NCBI GenBank assembly: GCA_029245025.1 | Contig: JAQWQC010000031.1 | Location: 1 to 64,000, forward strand | Origin: Rhodospirillaceae bacterium | GTDB taxonomy: Bacteria; Pseudomonadota; Alphaproteobacteria; Rhodospirillales; Rhodospirillaceae | DNA length: 64,000 nt | Reading direction: 5' to 3' | Shown here: piece by piece, positions 9,071 through 17,502 of the stretch | How positions within the stretch are numbered: the first letter of the stretch is position 1 | How the letters are laid out: every line of letters starts with the position of its first letter | The notes under the pieces: generated by a model | What the model was told of the DNA's origin: nothing | Database searches by the model: none | The model's input: only the letters and a program-made list of their open reading frames with translations | Translations under genes and position numbers: made by a program

Positions 9071-9145
9071 CTCTGGTCTCGCTCTTCCATTGTTATCCCG
9101 TGCGCATGCTATAGTTTGCTTCAACAGTTAAACCGAAGGGATTTC

Positions 9146-10663
9146 ATGTCAGTGAGAATACTTTTCTCCTGCACGGTTGTGTGGTTCGCCGCGGCGCTCA
9201 GCGTTGCGCCTCTGTCTGCTCTAGAAGCAGAAACAACCCTTCGGGTCGGAATCACCAGCTTTTCGACGTCGCGTGGCAATCCCTTCAATACCACAAGTGG
9301 TTTGCCACCCCTTTATACGTATGCGGCCTTCTTCGAGGGGCTAACTCGGGTCAACAATGACGCTGAACCGGTGCCGATGCTCGCCGAGCGATGGGAGCCC
9401 GAAAGCGAGACAACCTGGCTGTTTTATCTTCGGCCCGGTGCGCAGTTCTCCAATGGTGAACCAGTCGATGCTTCCGCCGTCGCCGCGACCTACGCCATTA
9501 TGGAGACGGATCTCGGCAAGACCTACCCCGTGACCCGGGAGTTGGCGGGGATCGTTGCTGTGGATGTGGTTGACGAGACGACGGTGCGGGTCACCACCTC
9601 TGCGCCAGACATTTTGTTGCCCCATAAAATCGCGGCGTTGAAAATTGTGCCGCCTCGGTACTGGGCAGATGTCGGGGCGGATGGCTTCGCAGCCGCGCCG
9701 ATCGGGTCTGGGCCTTACATGATTACGGAGTCTACGCCGTCACGCATGAAGCTGGTTCGGTCTCCAACGGCATGGCGCCAGCCGATCATTGATAACCTTG
9801 AATATACAGCAGCGGCGGAGCCGGTGGCCCGGGTGCAGGGGCTATTGTCAGGACAGTTGCACATCGCGGTGCAGCTCGGTCCGGACGAAATCCCTCTGGT
9901 TGAAGCGGCGGGCCATAAAATGCTTTTGGGTGTTGATCCCAGTATGCAGGTTCTCGCGTTTATCACGGTAAAAGACTCGCCGTTGCAAGACGTGCGTGTT
10001 CGGCGGGCGCTCAATTATGCAGTGAACCGAGAGGCTATCGCGCTCGGGTTGCTGGGTGGCTATGCGAACATGGCGACGCAAACGACCCCACGATTTGCTT
10101 TTGGGTGGAATCCCGATATTGAGCCTTGGCCCTATGACCCTAACCGAGCTCGGCAGTTATTAGAAGAGGCGGGATACCCTGAGGGCTTTTCATTCTCGGC
10201 AGAAATACTGTTGGGTAGTGCTTCTTACTCACCACAGGTCTATCAACAGGTGGCCGTTGATCTGTCTCACATTGGTGTGACGTTATCTTTGCGTCAAATA
10301 CCTGCCAGCCAATACGCGCGTGGCGTATATCAAGGAGACTGGGCGGGTGAGGCCATCGGAATCGACTACGGTGTAAATCCTTCACTGGATGCATTGACGC
10401 CGATGGTTCGGCATTCCTGTCTGTGGATTAAACCGTGGTTTTGTGATCCGTCCGTGCCGCCCCTTATCGCAAAAGCCGAGGCCGCATTTGACCTAGACGA
10501 ACGTCGCCGCTTAACTCAAGAAGTTATGGCCCATCAGCTCAGCCTCGCGCCGGCGATCCTGTTGTACGAAACGACGCGTTTCGATGCCGTAAGTAGTAAA
10601 GTACAGGGATATGAAATCGCCGTTGGCCATATCGGCTACGATAAAATCAGTTTTGTAGACTAA
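9146..10663 (+). CDS. Exported family-5 solute-binding protein
   Basis: Peptide/opine/nickel-type extracytoplasmic binding protein (SBP_bac_5) of about 505 residues. I chose ATG 9146, preceded by GAAGGG, over an upstream in-frame start. It gives a clear signal peptide (LFSCTVVWFAAALSVAPLSA). Family landmarks are FEGLTRVNNDAEPVPMLAE, WLFYLRPGAQFSNGEPVDA and VRVRRALNYAVNREAIALG. No ABC permease or ATPase genes lie nearby, so it is an orphan receptor or uses a transporter encoded elsewhere. It heads a co-directional set with a flavoprotein, MFS carrier, SDR and Gfo/Idh oxidoreductase. The ligand is unknown. Confidence 0.85.
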   Translation: MSVRILFSCTVVWFAAALSVAPLSALEAETTLRVGITSFSTSRGNPFNTTSGLPPLYTYAAFFEGLTRVNNDAEPVPMLAERWEPESETTWLFYLRPGAQFSNGEPVDASAVAATYAIMETDLGKTYPVTRELAGIVAVDVVDETTVRVTTSAPDILLPHKIAALKIVPPRYWADVGADGFAAAPIGSGPYMITESTPSRMKLVRSPTAWRQPIIDNLEYTAAAEPVARVQGLLSGQLHIAVQLGPDEIPLVEAAGHKMLLGVDPSMQVLAFITVKDSPLQDVRVRRALNYAVNREAIALGLLGGYANMATQTTPRFAFGWNPDIEPWPYDPNRARQLLEEAGYPEGFSFSAEILLGSASYSPQVYQQVAVDLSHIGVTLSLRQIPASQYARGVYQGDWAGEAIGIDYGVNPSLDALTPMVRHSCLWIKPWFCDPSVPPLIAKAEAAFDLDERRRLTQEVMAHQLSLAPAILLYETTRFDAVSSKVQGYEIAVGHIGYDKISFVD

Positions 10664-10701
10664 AGTCCCCTACATTTACGCAGCGCAGATAAGGTGTCGA
10701 T

Positions 10702-12093
10702 ATGAGTGTTTTAAGTCCGGATACAGCAGACCTGGCGGGAGAAGTGGATGTCTTGGTCGTAGGCGCGGGTGGTTGTGGATTAACAGCTGCTCTGTCTGCC
10801 CATCAGTCCGGGGCTGAAGTCTTGGTCCTAGAGCGAGACTCATCAGCTCTTGGAACGACAGCGATGTCGACCGGACTCATTCCCGGCGCTGGCAGTCGGT
10901 TTCAGGTGGAAAAAGGACTAAAGGATTCACCTGAACTTTTCGCCGAAGATCTGATGCGTAAGACCAGGGATCAAACAGATCCAGATATGGCGGCACATAT
11001 GGCGGCGGTTTCCGCGCCCACTGTAGAATGGCTTATGGATTCTTGTGGCGTCCCGTTGTCGCTGGTTGATTCATTTGATTATCCCGGCCACAGCGTTCGC
11101 CGTATGCATGGTACGCCCAACCGAACGGGATCGGAGCTAATGGGTGCGCTTCACGACGCTATGGCTCGGAACAGTTTAGACGTGGTGCTCGAGGCGCCGG
11201 TCACAGATCTATTTGCAGATGAATCGGGTCGAGTTCATGGCGTGCGGATTACACGACCCGATGGTACTATCGAAGATCTGGGGTGTAAGGCTCTAATCCT
11301 GGCATGCTGCGGATTTGCTGGTAGCCAAGAGATGCTCCAAGAGTACATTTCTGAAATCGTTGCAGCGGAATTCTTCGGCCACCCAGGCAATAAAGGAGAT
11401 GCCATTCGGTGGGGGCGAGACCTTAACGCTGCTGTCGGTGACATACACGCGTATCAGGGTCACGGTGGTCTGGCTTATGGTCAGGGTGTGCCCATATTGT
11501 GGGCTCACATCATGGAGGGTGGATTTCAGGTCAACGCCGAAGGCAAGCGCTTCTCAAATGAGGCAAAGGGATATTCTGAACAAGCGGTAGAGATTGTCGC
11601 TCAACCGGAACACTTTGCTTGGAGTATCTATGACGAACGCTGTCACGAGGTGATGAAGGAGTTCGACGACTATCATGATGCCTTGAAGGCGGATTGTATT
11701 CGCAAGGCTGATACACTTGATAATCTTATCGCAACCACCAAGCTGCCGGGCACCTTGCGAGATACCGTCGCAGATGTTGCGGCGGTGACACGCGGTGAAA
11801 AAGAAGACTCGTTCGGTCGAGATTTTACCGGCCATCCGGTTCTAGAGGCGCCCTACTATGCGGTCAAAGTCAGTGCGGCTTTGTTCCACACCCAAGGGGG
11901 GCTCATAGTCGATAATAATGGCCAGGTTAAGCGGGAGGATGGTTCTTTGTTGCCAAATCTTTTCGCAGGTGGTGGTGCGGCCCGTGGCATTTCAGGTCCG
12001 TCCTGTTGGGGGTATATGGCTGGGAACGGACTGCTGACGGCAACCGCTTTTGGGTGGTTGTCAGGTATCGCTGCTGCTAAGGCTGTTCGCTGA
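10702..12093 (+). CDS. FAD-dependent oxidoreductase, fumarate reductase/succinate dehydrogenase flavoprotein type
   Basis: Soluble 463-residue flavoprotein. The N-terminal dinucleotide fold is VLVVGAGGCGLTAALSA, followed by LERDSSALGTTAMSTGLIPG. The C-terminal FAD segment is NLFAGGGAARGISGPSCWGY. This family includes tricarballylate dehydrogenase, 3-ketosteroid dehydrogenases and soluble fumarate reductases, which add or remove hydrogens next to a carbonyl or carboxylate. No signal peptide is seen. It lies 38 bp after the solute-binding protein gene. The precise substrate cannot be assigned. Confidence 0.82.
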   Translation: MSVLSPDTADLAGEVDVLVVGAGGCGLTAALSAHQSGAEVLVLERDSSALGTTAMSTGLIPGAGSRFQVEKGLKDSPELFAEDLMRKTRDQTDPDMAAHMAAVSAPTVEWLMDSCGVPLSLVDSFDYPGHSVRRMHGTPNRTGSELMGALHDAMARNSLDVVLEAPVTDLFADESGRVHGVRITRPDGTIEDLGCKALILACCGFAGSQEMLQEYISEIVAAEFFGHPGNKGDAIRWGRDLNAAVGDIHAYQGHGGLAYGQGVPILWAHIMEGGFQVNAEGKRFSNEAKGYSEQAVEIVAQPEHFAWSIYDERCHEVMKEFDDYHDALKADCIRKADTLDNLIATTKLPGTLRDTVADVAAVTRGEKEDSFGRDFTGHPVLEAPYYAVKVSAALFHTQGGLIVDNNGQVKREDGSLLPNLFAGGGAARGISGPSCWGYMAGNGLLTATAFGWLSGIAAAKAVR

Positions 12094-12162
12094 GCGCCAG
12101 GCTGGTACACTCTATTTCATAATCCCGATTCTGAAGCGCATTTCGGCTGGGGGGCCGCATTC

Positions 12163-13395
12163 ATGTCATCACCAACATCGCAATCCTTTGCCGAATTCCG
12201 AACCGGCTGGCAGCCACTGCTTGGCGCTATTTTGGGGGTTGGCGCTGGGCTGACGGGGATCGTGTTTTACACCCATGGAGTGTTCGTTCTACCGATCACT
12301 GAAGAGTTTGGCTGGAGCCGGGGAGCGACTCAGTTCGCATTCTCATTTGTAATGATGAGCGCGGCTTTGACCGGACCCATGATCGGAGGGTTAAGCGACA
12401 AGTTTGGTGCGCGTCGCGTGGCGTTGATTTCAATGTTTGCGCTTAGTCTGTCATTCGCATCCCTTTCGCTGACAACAGACAACATCCTTGTCTACTACGC
12501 TCTGTGGATCGTCATGTCGGTGATCGCCGCGGGTACTTTTCCAGTGACATGGACACGAGGCGTCAATAGTTGGTTTGACGAGAACCGAGGTCTGGCATTG
12601 GGCCTGACAATGATGGGTACAGGTTTGGTTGCCGCAGTCGGCCCGTCATATGCGGCGTGGTTGATCGAAAACTTCGGCTGGCGAGATGCTTACCGAGCCA
12701 TCGGTGTAACCCTGTTGGTGGTTGCGTTCCCTGTCGCGTACTTTTTCTTTAGAGAACGGGATGCTGCCGAGGTGGCTGTCCATTCCACAACCGCCAATAC
12801 AGGCGTGACCCTGCGAGAGGCGTTGGCGGACTATCGCTTTTGGGCCATGGGCATCGCCCTCCTGTTTATTTGTTATGGCGTCGGCGGGTTGATCACCAAC
12901 CTTGTTCCAATGCTGACAGACAAAGGCCTTCCCTTGGAATACGCCGTGGAGAAAGCTGGACTGGTCGGCATTATGGTTATCGTTGGGCGCTTAGTCGTTG
13001 GCTACCTCATCGACCGTATCTGGGCTCCAGCGGTTGCGTGCATCTTTCTCATCTTGCCTGCTGCGTCTTGCCTCCTATTGGCTCAAGACTTACCCAGCGG
13101 ACTGATGATTAGCATGTCCGCGCTGGCGATCGGTTTGGCTGCCGGCGCTGAGTTGGATCTCATTGCGTATATGTCGAGCCGCTATTTCGGCTTGAAGAAC
13201 TACGGCAAAATATATGGTGCTCAATTTGTGTTCTTTGCCGTGGGTTCGGGGGCGGCTCCTGCTGTGTTCGGGTGGTCACAGGACGTGACGGGAAGTTATG
13301 AACTAATACTATATTCGACCGCTGTGCTGTTTGTTGTTGGCTCACTGCTTATGCTGGTGATGGGTCCTTACCCGGTGTTCAAGGAGCAAGAGTGA
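12163..13395 (+). CDS. MFS transporter, oxalate/monocarboxylate-like
   Basis: Inner-membrane carrier of 410 residues with about 12 hydrophobic helices. The major-facilitator loop 2-3 motif is visible as GGLSDKFGARRVALIS, and a related loop VVGYLIDRIWAP lies between helices 8 and 9. FYTHGVFVLPITEEFGWSRG near helix 1 is typical of oxalate:formate antiporter/monocarboxylate-type MFS proteins. It overlaps the next gene by 4 bp. It probably imports the carboxylate-type substrate of the neighbouring oxidoreductases; that role is inferred from context. Confidence 0.82.
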   Translation: MSSPTSQSFAEFRTGWQPLLGAILGVGAGLTGIVFYTHGVFVLPITEEFGWSRGATQFAFSFVMMSAALTGPMIGGLSDKFGARRVALISMFALSLSFASLSLTTDNILVYYALWIVMSVIAAGTFPVTWTRGVNSWFDENRGLALGLTMMGTGLVAAVGPSYAAWLIENFGWRDAYRAIGVTLLVVAFPVAYFFFRERDAAEVAVHSTTANTGVTLREALADYRFWAMGIALLFICYGVGGLITNLVPMLTDKGLPLEYAVEKAGLVGIMVIVGRLVVGYLIDRIWAPAVACIFLILPAASCLLLAQDLPSGLMISMSALAIGLAAGAELDLIAYMSSRYFGLKNYGKIYGAQFVFFAVGSGAAPAVFGWSQDVTGSYELILYSTAVLFVVGSLLMLVMGPYPVFKEQE

Positions 13396-14105
13396 GCGGC
13401 GCTTTCACGGGTAAGCTAGCTGTCGTTACCGGTGGGGCATCAGGGATCGGTGCGGCATGTGTTCTGCGACTGCGGGACCAAGGCGCGTCTGTTTTTATCG
13501 GAGATGTTCAAGCGGAACCAGATACTCCTGAATATCTTGATGTTACAAACCGCGAATCAGTCGACACCTTTTTTTCCGCATTAGACAGCGCTCCCGACGT
13601 CCTTATCACCTGCGCTGGCGGCGCATCACGAAGTCCCGCTTTGGATGTCGATGAAGCTGCGATGGAGGCGACGTTATCATTGAACTTCAGTGGCTTCTGG
13701 CGCTGTGCGCAGGAAGCCTCTCGCCGGGCCATTGCTGAGAACAAGCCTCTCGCGATCGTTCATGTGGGCTCTAGTCTGCACCGTGGCCCAGCGCCGGACC
13801 TGTCGCATTTTGCGGCCGCAAAAGCCGCGAGTATGACAATGGTCAAGTGTCTCGCCCAAGAACTCGCGGCGCATGACATTCGGGTCAACGCCGTCGTTCC
13901 TGGTCCGGTTGAGACCCCAGCTACTATGTCCGTTTGGGATGCCAAACCTGATATCCGAGAGGCATTGGATCGTGCGGCGCCTCTTGGGCGTATCGGCCAG
14001 CCCGAAGATGTCGTACCCGCTATTCTATTTCTGGCTTCGCCAGAAGCGGCGTGGAGCACCGGCACGGTGTTGACCATCGACGGCGGAATGGAAGTTGCAT
14101 CGTGA
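13392..14105 (+). CDS. Short-chain dehydrogenase/reductase with Phe in place of catalytic Tyr
   Basis: Classical SDR of 237 residues. It has the nucleotide-binding motif TGGASGIG (13-20), CAGG (74-77), Asn98 and the Ser127/128 site. The YxxxK motif reads FAAAK: position 140 is Phe (codon TTT at 13809-13811) and Lys144 is retained. Loss of the catalytic tyrosine hydroxyl normally abolishes or changes SDR chemistry. The C-terminal cofactor and oligomer motif TVLTIDGG is intact. The start overlaps the MFS gene and the stop overlaps the next GTG, so the operon is tight. Confidence 0.85.
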   Translation: MSGAFTGKLAVVTGGASGIGAACVLRLRDQGASVFIGDVQAEPDTPEYLDVTNRESVDTFFSALDSAPDVLITCAGGASRSPALDVDEAAMEATLSLNFSGFWRCAQEASRRAIAENKPLAIVHVGSSLHRGPAPDLSHFAAAKAASMTMVKCLAQELAAHDIRVNAVVPGPVETPATMSVWDAKPDIREALDRAAPLGRIGQPEDVVPAILFLASPEAAWSTGTVLTIDGGMEVAS

Positions 14106-15025
14106 TCCGATGGCTTGTTGCTGGCGCTGGTCAAGCGGGCCGCTGTCACATGGCGGCGATACAAAAAACGACAAGCGCTGAGCTCTTGGGTGTTGTTGAC
14201 CCGACCCCCCCGGACGACACAGGCGTTCCTGTCTATGCAAATTTATCGGACGCGTTGAGAGCGGTTGATGCTGACGCCATCGTCATTGCTAGCCCGAATG
14301 ATACGCAGGCGGACCTTGCGCACAGGGCGCTAGACGCAAATTTACCGGTACTTTGTGAGAAACCCGTCGGTAAAACACGGGTCGAAGCCGAGGCACTACA
14401 TACTCATGCGAAGGATGCGCAGGTTCCTCTTGGTGTTGTTCTCAATCAGCGGGCGCAGACCCACAACCGCTGGATTTCGGAACTCATTGAGAACGGAGCT
14501 CTAATACCGCAAGCGGTGACGTTTACCGGTAACCTTGCGCGACTGGCTGGCTGGCATGCTGATCCTGCTCGATCCGGTGGGGGCGTGCTCCGTACCATCG
14601 GGCTCCACTATATCGATCTCCTCTTGTGGTGGCTTGGCCAGCCAAAAGATGTGAAGGCGACACTGTCCGGAATCTCTCAGGAAGATTGCATCAATGTCAC
14701 CATGACGTTCTCTTCTCGATGCTCGGCTCAGGTAAAAATTGATGCCGTGAATGAACAAGCAGATGGGCCAGTGATATGTATCATTGAAGGTGAGGGTGTT
14801 CGTATTGATATGGCGGGCCATTCCATTACTTCCGTAAAGGGATTGCCGGACCCGCCACTTACCGAGCCAAGCGACGCGGATCTATTTTTTGGACCCGGGC
14901 ATCAGACTGTTATTGCCGAGGCGTCCAGGGCGCTTCAGGACGGGCAGCCTTTTCCGGTGCCGTTGTCTGACGTGTTTCCCGCGCTTGAAATTGTTGACGA
15001 CATTTATGCGGTGGTGGACCGCTAG
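14102..15025 (+). CDS. Gfo/Idh/MocA-family NAD(P)-dependent oxidoreductase
   Basis: About 307 residues from GTG 14102, which overlaps the SDR stop (GTGA). The N-terminal Rossmann fold begins WLVAGAGQAGRCHMAAI. The family EKP motif is present (LCEKPVGK), and the catalytic-face helix GGGVLRTIGLHYIDLLLWW follows. Members oxidise or reduce sugars, inositols and related polyols or convert cyclic intermediates. Last gene of the 9146-15025 set; it likely works on the same pathway as the SDR and flavoprotein. Confidence 0.85.
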   Translation: MIRWLVAGAGQAGRCHMAAIQKTTSAELLGVVDPTPPDDTGVPVYANLSDALRAVDADAIVIASPNDTQADLAHRALDANLPVLCEKPVGKTRVEAEALHTHAKDAQVPLGVVLNQRAQTHNRWISELIENGALIPQAVTFTGNLARLAGWHADPARSGGGVLRTIGLHYIDLLLWWLGQPKDVKATLSGISQEDCINVTMTFSSRCSAQVKIDAVNEQADGPVICIIEGEGVRIDMAGHSITSVKGLPDPPLTEPSDADLFFGPGHQTVIAEASRALQDGQPFPVPLSDVFPALEIVDDIYAVVDR

Positions 15026-15037
15026 GACAGATCGGCC

Positions 15038-16009
15038 TTACTTGGCTTCAAAGGCGAACATTGTTTTAGTTTTGCCAGCCTTTGCCAGCCCATCCAAATG
15101 GGCGTTTGCGTCTGCGGAGCCGTGTACCACGGCATCAATGAAGGCAAGGGTGGCGGCGTTTAGGATGGCCATTTGGTCGATCATTGGTTCCGCGCCTATG
15201 TCACCGCAGATCAATCCGCCAAAGCGATGGTCGGCACCTTCAATGACTGCGAGATATTTCTCGCCAGGCTCAGCGTCAACATAGGTGTCCGTATGGACTT
15301 CCCAGGTTGGCATCATGGGCGGGATAAAATCTTCCGTGCCAGTCGTCACAATCATTGGCAGGGTGATGGATTTTGCAGAGTTCTCATCGACAAAGCCCGG
15401 CATGCGGCCAGGAGGTGATATCGCAACAACTGCTTTGAAGCGGCTATCTGGTTGATGCACGAGTTCGTTTGGTTCACCCCGTGAAAAGGTTTTTGCGCCA
15501 CCAGCAGATTGTGCGGTTAGTCCGCCGAATGAATGTCCGGCCGCGATGACCGTCGATAGATCCAACGTGCCATCTAACTCGGGAACAGCAGTCGTGATTT
15601 GATCGAGCAGGTCCAGGCTGCGCTCCATGTCCCGTCGCCGTTCTGTCCAATTTACGTGCTGAGGGTAGATGTCGGCTTTTGAATTGGGCTCAGCGTCCAA
15701 GTGTTGTGGCTGGATAACGGTATAGCCGTAGCTCGCCCAATGCCCCACAAGGGGGTCGTTGCCCGCCAATTCGCACCGAAAGCCATGTGAAAACACAATG
15801 ACAGCGGAGCCGGTGGTGTCGATGGGCCGCGTGACTTGAACAACAAATGGTTCGGGTCTCTCGGGGGCCTCAAGAACTAGGTCGCGGGTGAATGCCACAC
15901 CGTGGGGTCCCTGTGCACCGGAATATCGATCGGCATCTGCACTCAGGCATGAACTCGCGCTAAGTACCGTGACGGAAAGGGCTAAGGTTAAGGTGCCGAG
16001 GCGATGCAC
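15038..16009 (-). CDS. Exported alpha/beta hydrolase, PAF-acetylhydrolase/dienelactone-hydrolase-like
   Basis: About 323 residues. GTG 16009 is favoured because AGGAAA lies about 7-9 bases upstream. A signal peptide follows (LGTLTLALSVTVLSASSC) with a possible lipobox Cys. The fold shows the oxyanion region VIVFSHGFRCELAGNDPLVG, nucleophile elbow AAGHSFGG, acid in TTGTEDFIPP and histidine in GADHRFGG. It should hydrolyse an ester or lactone in the periplasm. A 65-codon membrane protein gene precedes it by 11 bp and probably shares its transcript. Confidence 0.75.
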   Translation of the reverse strand: MHRLGTLTLALSVTVLSASSCLSADADRYSGAQGPHGVAFTRDLVLEAPERPEPFVVQVTRPIDTTGSAVIVFSHGFRCELAGNDPLVGHWASYGYTVIQPQHLDAEPNSKADIYPQHVNWTERRRDMERSLDLLDQITTAVPELDGTLDLSTVIAAGHSFGGLTAQSAGGAKTFSRGEPNELVHQPDSRFKAVVAISPPGRMPGFVDENSAKSITLPMIVTTGTEDFIPPMMPTWEVHTDTYVDAEPGEKYLAVIEGADHRFGGLICGDIGAEPMIDQMAILNAATLAFIDAVVHGSADANAHLDGLAKAGKTKTMFAFEAK

Positions 16010-16020
16010 GACGCTGTTTC

Positions 16021-16218
16021 CTATGCCGGTGCGTGTCGCGGGCCAAAGACCCCTTTGTAGGCCCATGCCAAGCCCAGCCAGACAGGGATCGCTAGCACTA
16101 TGGCCAGGGTCATGTTGGTCGAGGCAAAGATCGTGGAGGCGACAATGACGGCGATTATCAAAAACAGGAGATCCGCGAAGAAACGGCCTAAACCCTTAAT
16201 AAACTTCAAAATCCACAT
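16021..16218 (-). CDS. Small two-helix membrane protein
   Basis: 65 residues with two hydrophobic segments (ADLLFLIIAVIVASTIFA and MTLAIVLAIPVWLGLAWAY) separated by a short polar turn, and a basic tail. An AGGG lies about 8 bases before the ATG at 16218. No family was recognised. It sits directly upstream of the exported hydrolase, diverging from the hydrolase at 16334. Confidence 0.55.
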   Translation of the reverse strand: MWILKFIKGLGRFFADLLFLIIAVIVASTIFASTNMTLAIVLAIPVWLGLAWAYKGVFGPRHAPA

Positions 16219-16333
16219 GGCGTTAACCCTGCTTTATTGGTCAATGAGCAACTGACTCTTATCTGGCTGGTTTTCGTCCCAGATGCAATACGGATAAGCT
16301 ATACCGTATACGCTTGTTCAATGGAGTACTGCG

Positions 16334-17248
16334 ATGAAATCCCTAGTGACCCTATTAATTGTCGGTATTCCGTTGGCTTGGGCGGGTGTCGCCGAGGCGG
16401 AGCCAGAATTCCAAATGGTCGAAGGATACGGCGGTGTGCCTCTAAATGTGATGACAGCGGGAGATTCAAAAAACCCGGGCATCCTTCTGATTCACGGAAT
16501 GGCCCAAGCGTCGCAGGCGTTTCGGTTGCAATTCGAATCAGATCTGGCGGACGACTTTCATCTTGTCGCTTTTGATATGCGTGGCCATGGGTTGTCGGGC
16601 AAGCCCTGGCAGCCGGAGTTATTAACGCCATCTCAAGCCTGGGCTGGAGACGTTGCGGCTGTGATGGCAGTAACTGGGCTTACCAAGCCGGTGGTCGTGG
16701 GTTGGTCTTATGGCGGGTTTGTGGTCTCAGACTACGTACGCCATTATGGGGTCGACAATATTGCTGGTGTTAATTTGGTGGGCTCACTCGGCGGGTTGGT
16801 GCCGCGTTCTCCGTTTCCTCCATCTGAAGATATCAAAGAGATGCTCGACAATTCTGCACTTACGCGCTCTATGAAAATGCAAGATAACATTGTTGCAGCT
16901 AAAAATACGGCTGCGACGTTTTTCACGGATACAATGACCCAACCGGACAAAGACGCTCAGGTGGCTATGGGGTTGATGATGCCGTCTTACGTGCGGCGTG
17001 CGATGGCAGGACGCAAACTCGACAACACGGATATTGCAAACCAGATGACCATTCCGATGCTGCTGTCTCGTGGTTCGGGCGATATCATGATGCCAGCGAA
17101 CGATTCTGAAGTCGCGATGAAGACTCTGCCTGAAGCCGAATTTTCGTTCTACGAAGACACGGGGCATCTCCCCTTCTTTCAGCATCCAGAGCGATACAAT
17201 AAAGAATTAGCGGCTTTCGCGCGGCGGGTAGTAGCCACAAACGACTAG
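16334..17248 (+). CDS. Exported alpha/beta hydrolase
   Basis: 304 residues with a signal peptide (MKSLVTLLIVGIPLAWAG, cleavage near AEA). The oxyanion motif is LLIHGMAQ, the GHGLSGKP segment is typical of the haloperoxidase/esterase group, the nucleophile elbow is VGWSYGG, and the histidine is in EDTGHLPFFQHPE. Substrate unknown. It is one of three exported ester-hydrolase-type genes within 4 kb. Confidence 0.8.
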   Translation: MKSLVTLLIVGIPLAWAGVAEAEPEFQMVEGYGGVPLNVMTAGDSKNPGILLIHGMAQASQAFRLQFESDLADDFHLVAFDMRGHGLSGKPWQPELLTPSQAWAGDVAAVMAVTGLTKPVVVGWSYGGFVVSDYVRHYGVDNIAGVNLVGSLGGLVPRSPFPPSEDIKEMLDNSALTRSMKMQDNIVAAKNTAATFFTDTMTQPDKDAQVAMGLMMPSYVRRAMAGRKLDNTDIANQMTIPMLLSRGSGDIMMPANDSEVAMKTLPEAEFSFYEDTGHLPFFQHPERYNKELAAFARRVVATND

Positions 17249-17502
17249 GTCGCCCATTAAACTTAAATGTGCTGCCATTTCCCGAATTGCCAGACCGCGG
17301 CAAAATTTTAAGTTGTGATATACCTGTAGGTGATGAACCACGACCATGCTCCCATTAGGCCTAAGCCCAACACAGGGCCAACTACGCAGGTTATTGGCAA
17401 AAACAATATCCACTGCAGACCAACTAAATTTTTCGCTCTGACCATTGACGGATGGGTGGCGAGCAGCGCTAACATGGGGGTCAAATCTAGGAGGGTGCAG
17501 AT

